Source: Thalassobellus citreus
GTDB lineage: Bacteria; Bacteroidota; Bacteroidia; Flavobacteriales; Flavobacteriaceae
Reading direction: 5' to 3'
Length of the DNA stretch: 64,000 nt
NCBI RefSeq assembly: GCF_044385915.1
Contig: NZ_JBISCC010000130.1
Span: 62,001 to 126,000, forward strand
The position numbers and the translations under genes were made by a program. Shown here piece after piece: positions 60,416 through 64,000 of this stretch. Below the pieces are notes generated by a model that did not search any database, was not told where the DNA came from, and saw nothing but the letters and a program-made list of their open reading frames with translations. How positions within the stretch are numbered: the stretch's first letter is position 1; every line of letters starts with the position of its first letter.

Positions 60416-61918
60416 ATGAAACACTTTTTTAAAATAAAACGAGTAACCTTAGCTTCCTTAATATTTATAGCTACTATAATAACATCTTGTAAAAATACAG
60501 ATGTACAGGTAAAAGGATTTATAAAAACAGATAAAGACAAGATAGTACTATCTCGATTAGGAGAAGTGATTACAGAATCTAATATTGATGATGCGAAACA
60601 TTTTAGTTTAGAAATAAAAGACTTAAAAAAAGGGTATTATAATATTGATAATTATTTACTTTATTTAGCGCCTGGGTTTAATTTAGACATCGATAATAAT
60701 GATTCTATTCCTAAAATAACAGGTGTTGGGTCAAAAGAAAATAATGTATTGTTTGCTAGAATACAACAACAGATAAATTACCATCCTTCATCTAAGATTA
60801 TGATGGCAAAATTTCAAGACGAATTAGAGCCTTTTAAATTATATTTAAAAAATATGGTAAAGGAATTGGATGCAAATTTAAATGATAAAGACTTAGATCC
60901 CGATTTTGTAGCGTCTGAAAAGTTAAGAACAAAGGTATTGCAAGATGCATTGTTTTCGCAATTTGTAGCAATGCATGGTATTGACTATAGCAAAGAAAGA
61001 CTATCAGATAAATATTTGATGTCACTTACAAAAGCAGATTGGGCAGACCCTAAGACTATGGTAGAATACCGCCGTCTTGCAAAAATTGACAATAAAGATT
61101 GTTTTTCTAGAGAATTTATTAATAAAGTTAGAGACTCTATAAATAAAGACTTTAACTGGAATGATGAAGTGCTTTATAGTATGTCCTCACTAGGTTATAC
61201 TTATTTATATGATAATAATATAACAAGTGAAGGCTATGCTTTAAGAAATGAAAAAGGTAAAGATTATAATGTTCCTCAAAGTATTCTAAAAAGAGATGTA
61301 GTATTAAAAAAGGTTACTAGTAATCCTATAAAAAAGGAATACCTTACAAAGTATACCAATCAAATTATAAAAGTAAATCCTGACCATGCAGAAGCGGCTT
61401 ATAAACTATTTTTAGAGCAAAATCCTACTGAGGTTCAAAAAGAACTTGTAGAACAAACCTATAAAAATTTCAAGAGCGTGGTTGTAGGAAAGCCGTCAGC
61501 TAAATTTGTAAACTATAAAACACCAGAAGATAAAGCGGTAAGTTTAAACGATCTTTTAGGTAAATATGTGTACATAGATGTATGGGCAACATGGTGTGGC
61601 CCTTGTAAAAAAGAAATACCATACTTAAAAACATTAGAAGAAGAATTACATGGTAAAAATATTGAATTTGTAAGTATTTCGGTTGATACCGAAAAAAACA
61701 GAGGCAAATGGAAGCAAATGGTAAAAGATATGGAGCTTAAAGGCGTTCAAATTATGGCTGATAAAGATTTTAGTTCAGACTTTATAAAAGCCTATAATAT
61801 TGCAGCTATCCCACGCTTTATTTTAATAGATCCAAAAGGAAATTTAGTATCTTCTGATGAACTTAGACCTTCTGATCCTAAATTAAAAGAGAAATTAGAA
61901 GTATTGTTAATGTTTTAA
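60416..61918 (+). CDS. TlpA-like thioredoxin-fold lipoprotein
   Basis: 500 residues with a lipoprotein signal (lipobox TSC near residue 23). The N-terminal half looks like the DUF4369/DUF5106-type beta domain (GFIKTDKDKIVLSRLGEV), the middle is helical, and residues about 360-500 form a TlpA/ResA thioredoxin domain with active site WCGPC (Cys394, Cys397), GKYVYIDVWATWCGPC and a cis-Pro segment AAIPRFILID. It is predicted to reduce or exchange disulfides in the periplasm or at the surface. It sits just after susCD and before the second sigma/FecR module. Confidence 0.9.
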   Translation: MKHFFKIKRVTLASLIFIATIITSCKNTDVQVKGFIKTDKDKIVLSRLGEVITESNIDDAKHFSLEIKDLKKGYYNIDNYLLYLAPGFNLDIDNNDSIPKITGVGSKENNVLFARIQQQINYHPSSKIMMAKFQDELEPFKLYLKNMVKELDANLNDKDLDPDFVASEKLRTKVLQDALFSQFVAMHGIDYSKERLSDKYLMSLTKADWADPKTMVEYRRLAKIDNKDCFSREFINKVRDSINKDFNWNDEVLYSMSSLGYTYLYDNNITSEGYALRNEKGKDYNVPQSILKRDVVLKKVTSNPIKKEYLTKYTNQIIKVNPDHAEAAYKLFLEQNPTEVQKELVEQTYKNFKSVVVGKPSAKFVNYKTPEDKAVSLNDLLGKYVYIDVWATWCGPCKKEIPYLKTLEEELHGKNIEFVSISVDTEKNRGKWKQMVKDMELKGVQIMADKDFSSDFIKAYNIAAIPRFILIDPKGNLVSSDELRPSDPKLKEKLEVLLMF

Positions 61919-61995
61919 AATTAGCATATTTTTTTATTTTCTATCTAATAACACGTTTTATTACGGTAATTTCAATTCGGAATAGATATAATTAT

Positions 61996-62553
61996 TTAAG
62001 CAAAGCGATTCTTAAAAATTAGAGTATAAAAATGAGTGCCTTTAAAGTTCTTCCTTATCACTTTAAATGCATTTCTTACATGCGATTCTACAGTTTTAAT
62101 AGACAAATTTAACTGATCAGAAATTTCGGTGTTTTTAACGCCTTTTCGCTTTAATTCAATAATGCGTTTGCAAGCAGGAGATAGTGTTTCAATAGCATTA
62201 TTTAATTGTTTAATTCGCTCAGCTTCCATATTTTCATTATCAATATAATGCTCTGAAAAAGCCGATGCTGTAAGATCAATAATTAATTTATCCTTTCGAG
62301 TTTGATGGCGATACGATTGAAGAAAATTATTATACGCCATTTTATAAAGGTAACTTTTTAAAGACGATTTAATTTCTAATACGGTTCTTTTTTCCCATAA
62401 AGTAGCAAAGGTTGCTTGAGTTAAATCTTCGGCAGTAGCTACATCACGTGTAAAACTTCTTAAATAAGTGAAAATAGGCGTATAATAAAGCTCAAATATT
62501 GCTTTAAAAGCATTTTGATCACCTTTCTTTATACCCTCTAAATACTCATTCAC
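61996..62553 (-). CDS. ECF sigma-70 factor (module 2), non-ATG start
   Basis: From the GTG at 62553 the product is 185 residues (MNEYLEGIKKGDQNAFKAIF). A TTG at 62571 is the other possibility; a TAA just before it excludes an ATG. Region 2 is LFELYYTPIFTYLRSFTRD and EDLTQATFATLWEKR, and region 4 is LSPACKRIIELKRKGVKNTEISDQLNLSIKTVESHVRN. It is divergent from the second FecR, in the same arrangement as module 1. The weak start may limit sigma level. Confidence 0.88.
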   Translation of the reverse strand: MNEYLEGIKKGDQNAFKAIFELYYTPIFTYLRSFTRDVATAEDLTQATFATLWEKRTVLEIKSSLKSYLYKMAYNNFLQSYRHQTRKDKLIIDLTASAFSEHYIDNENMEAERIKQLNNAIETLSPACKRIIELKRKGVKNTEISDQLNLSIKTVESHVRNAFKVIRKNFKGTHFYTLIFKNRFA

Positions 62554-62594
62554 AGAAATAAATTTTAACAATTATGACAATATTACAAAATAAT

Positions 62595-62602
62595 TTAAGG
62601 GT
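62595..62602 (+). promoter_or_regulatory. TTAAGGGT box upstream of FecR (module 2)
   Basis: Identical to the box at 53957-53964 and in the same place in the sigma/FecR gap, followed by a perfect palindrome AAAAGTTAACTTTT (62632-62645) just before the FecR ATG. Confidence 0.4.
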
Positions 62603-62648
62603 AATTTAACTTTTTAACATCATAGCAATAGAAAAGTTAACTTTTATT

Positions 62649-63788
62649 ATGAAACAAAGAATTATAAAATTCTTATACGGAGAAATTTCAGACCACGACA
62701 TGAAGCTTTTACGCGTTTGGTTAGAAAACCCAAAGAACTATAAAAAATTTAAAAAACAGGTTAAATTATTTTATTTATTTAATAATAAACCAGACCAAGA
62801 AAGCATTGATTTAGCATATAAAAAACTACAAACATCTATAAATCCAACTATTAATATAAAAAGCAAATCAAGAAAACGTATTCCAATATGGATGCGATAT
62901 GTGGCTGCAGCTTGTGTTGTATTAGGTAGTGTGTATTTTTATACTAATACTTCTAACAAACAAGAAGTAGTTACTACTAATTTTCCTATTGGTACAGATA
63001 AAGCTACATTAACATTATCTAACGGAACTTCTATTAGTTTAAATAAAGGAGAGTCTTTCGATAACTCTTTTGTTACCAGTAATGGTGAAGAACTGATTTA
63101 TGATAGTAAATCCAAAGTAAAAACAAAAAAACAACTCCATTACAATTATTTAACGGTTCCTAGAGGCGGACAATTTTTTATGGAATTAGCAGACGGAACA
63201 AAGGTTTGGCTTAATTCAGAATCAAAAATAAAATATCCTGTAAAGTTTCTTGCAGGAGAAACTCGATCTGTAGAACTAATTTACGGAGAAGCTTACTTTA
63301 AAGTATCTAAAAGTAGCAATCACAATGGTGATGGTTTCAGTTTAAAAACAAACGAACAAAACATAACAGTTTTAGGTACAGAATTTAATGTAAAAGCCTA
63401 TAAAGATGAAACAGATATTTTAACGACTTTAATAGAAGGTAGCGTTGCTGTAAACAACAATGTTGATAAAAAAGTTTTACTTCCAGGAGAGCAATCAAAA
63501 CTGTCACAAAGCGCAAGTCAATTTGAAGTTTACTCTATAGAAGTAGGAGACGAAATTGCTTGGAGAGATAGCATGTTTAATTTTACAAACAAACCATTAA
63601 ATGAAATAATGAAGGTTTTATCAAGATGGTATGATTTAGATATTACTATTGTAAGCAATGACATGAAAACTATTGAATTTACTGGAGCATTAAGTAAAAA
63701 ACAGTCTATTTATAAAATTTTAGAAGCTATTAAAAGTACTACAGATATGGAATACACATTTAACAATAAAAATTTGATAATAAAATAA
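62649..63788 (+). CDS. FecR-family anti-sigma factor (module 2)
   Basis: 379 residues, ATG start. The cytoplasmic part (1-78) is followed by a transmembrane helix (about 81-98, YVAAACVVLGSVYFY). The periplasmic FecR domain has YLTVPRGGQFFMELADGTKV, WLNSESKIKYPVKF and YGEAYFKV, and a DUF4974 C-terminus (NEIMKVLSRWYDLDI). It is a clear paralog of the module 1 FecR along its length, and partners the divergent sigma factor. Confidence 0.93.
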   Translation: MKQRIIKFLYGEISDHDMKLLRVWLENPKNYKKFKKQVKLFYLFNNKPDQESIDLAYKKLQTSINPTINIKSKSRKRIPIWMRYVAAACVVLGSVYFYTNTSNKQEVVTTNFPIGTDKATLTLSNGTSISLNKGESFDNSFVTSNGEELIYDSKSKVKTKKQLHYNYLTVPRGGQFFMELADGTKVWLNSESKIKYPVKFLAGETRSVELIYGEAYFKVSKSSNHNGDGFSLKTNEQNITVLGTEFNVKAYKDETDILTTLIEGSVAVNNNVDKKVLLPGEQSKLSQSASQFEVYSIEVGDEIAWRDSMFNFTNKPLNEIMKVLSRWYDLDITIVSNDMKTIEFTGALSKKQSIYKILEAIKSTTDMEYTFNNKNLIIK

Positions 63789-63795
63789 TAATAAA

Positions 63796-63837
63796 AAGGG
63801 ATACAAACTTAACATCTCACAGCCAGTTATATCCCTT
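63796..63837 (+). promoter_or_regulatory. Conserved hairpin between FecR and SusC genes (module 2)
   Basis: AAGGGATA (63796-63803) pairs with TATCCCTT (63830-63837), extended by AACT (63806-63809) / AGTT (63825-63828) after small bulges. It has the same position and GGGA...TCCC base as the module 1 hairpin but different stem sequence. Confidence 0.55.
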
Positions 63838-63881
63838 AAACAATGATTAATTAATTCTTTAACTAACCAAAATGTAAATTT

Positions 63882-64000
63882 ATGGAAAAATTTTTTACGA
63901 ACACCCTTTTCTTATTTCGGAAAAGACTATTAACTCTACTCATGAAGACTTTCATTTTACTTTTTTGCACAACCCTTTTTAGCTTTACGCCTAAAAATGT
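63882..64000 (+). CDS. Start of a second SusC-family TonB-dependent transporter (runs off the window)
   Basis: ATG at 63882; the visible 39 residues (MEKFFTNTLFLFRKRLLTLL, then a hydrophobic core ending FSFTPKN) align with the start of the module 1 SusC (MKFKLENTFAFFSKRLLKGI, FGFSPNT). The preceding TTTAACTAACC and GTAAATTTATG context is also shared. It is therefore called as a SusC signal peptide, although the diagnostic domains lie outside the window. Confidence 0.8.
   Translation, partial: MEKFFTNTLFLFRKRLLTLLMKTFILLFCTTLFSFTPKN

Noticed and set aside
1..64000. tRNA or rRNA genes
   Set aside because: I found no cloverleaf with T-loop and acceptor pairing and no rRNA-like stretch; a covariance search would settle it.

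Overview
The window looks like a chromosome segment of a marine-type member of the Flavobacteriaceae (Bacteroidetes). The evidence is strong AT richness, promoter-like TAnnTTTG -7 boxes with few Shine-Dalgarno sites, type IX secretion components (PorQ, PorP/SprF, a type B gliding-motility C-terminal domain), SusC/SusD with ECF sigma/FecR pairs, and typical family neighbourhoods (pyrR-pyrB-RNase Z, sixA-ppk1-ppx, kdsB-HAD). I see no tRNA or 16S/23S/5S rRNA gene, CRISPR array, transposase, integrase or prophage. The one stable RNA gene is RNase P RNA (rnpB).

Layout. 0-13 kb is mostly housekeeping: a lipid A acyltransferase (partial), rhomboid protease, Lon, PorQ, CMP kinase, a LysM protein, ribosomal protein S1 behind a structured leader, then pyrR-pyrB-two small genes-RNase Z and pdxH. 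13-25 kb is mostly cell surface: a CAP lipoprotein, a CPBP membrane protease, and a minus-strand operon that starts with a small secreted protein and continues with a 1413-residue repeat adhesin, a PorP/SprF partner and two paralogous OmpA/PD40 proteins. 25-32 kb holds sixA-ppk1-ppx (polyphosphate), a beta-barrel protein, MiaE and DnaX, which starts at TTG behind a hairpin.

32-35.5 kb is the accessory-looking stretch. A DUF2306-like membrane gene, a MarR repressor and a secreted metallo-beta-lactamase-fold enzyme lie between two inverted, attC-like repeat elements. A third half-site suggests the DUF2306 gene is a single-gene cassette of about 0.9 kb. Next come a structured repeat, whose other copy is near 8.5 kb with compensatory base changes, and rnpB.

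35.5-53 kb holds two small secreted proteins, RsmD, a DUF3822 gene, a RecD/UvrD-like helicase, kdsB-HAD-iron alcohol dehydrogenase-acyltransferase (Kdo-related), a large zinc metalloprotease, an NYN nuclease, a Gfo/Idh oxidoreductase, YebC, a pterin dehydratase, an epimerase, glutaminase and GcvT.

53-64 kb carries two tandem nutrient-uptake modules of the same plan: ECF sigma on the minus strand, FecR anti-sigma divergent on the plus strand, a conserved hairpin, then an STN-type SusC. The first continues with SusD and a TlpA-like thioredoxin lipoprotein; the second runs off the window in SusC. Both sigma/FecR gaps share a TTAAGGGT box that may be the ECF promoter.
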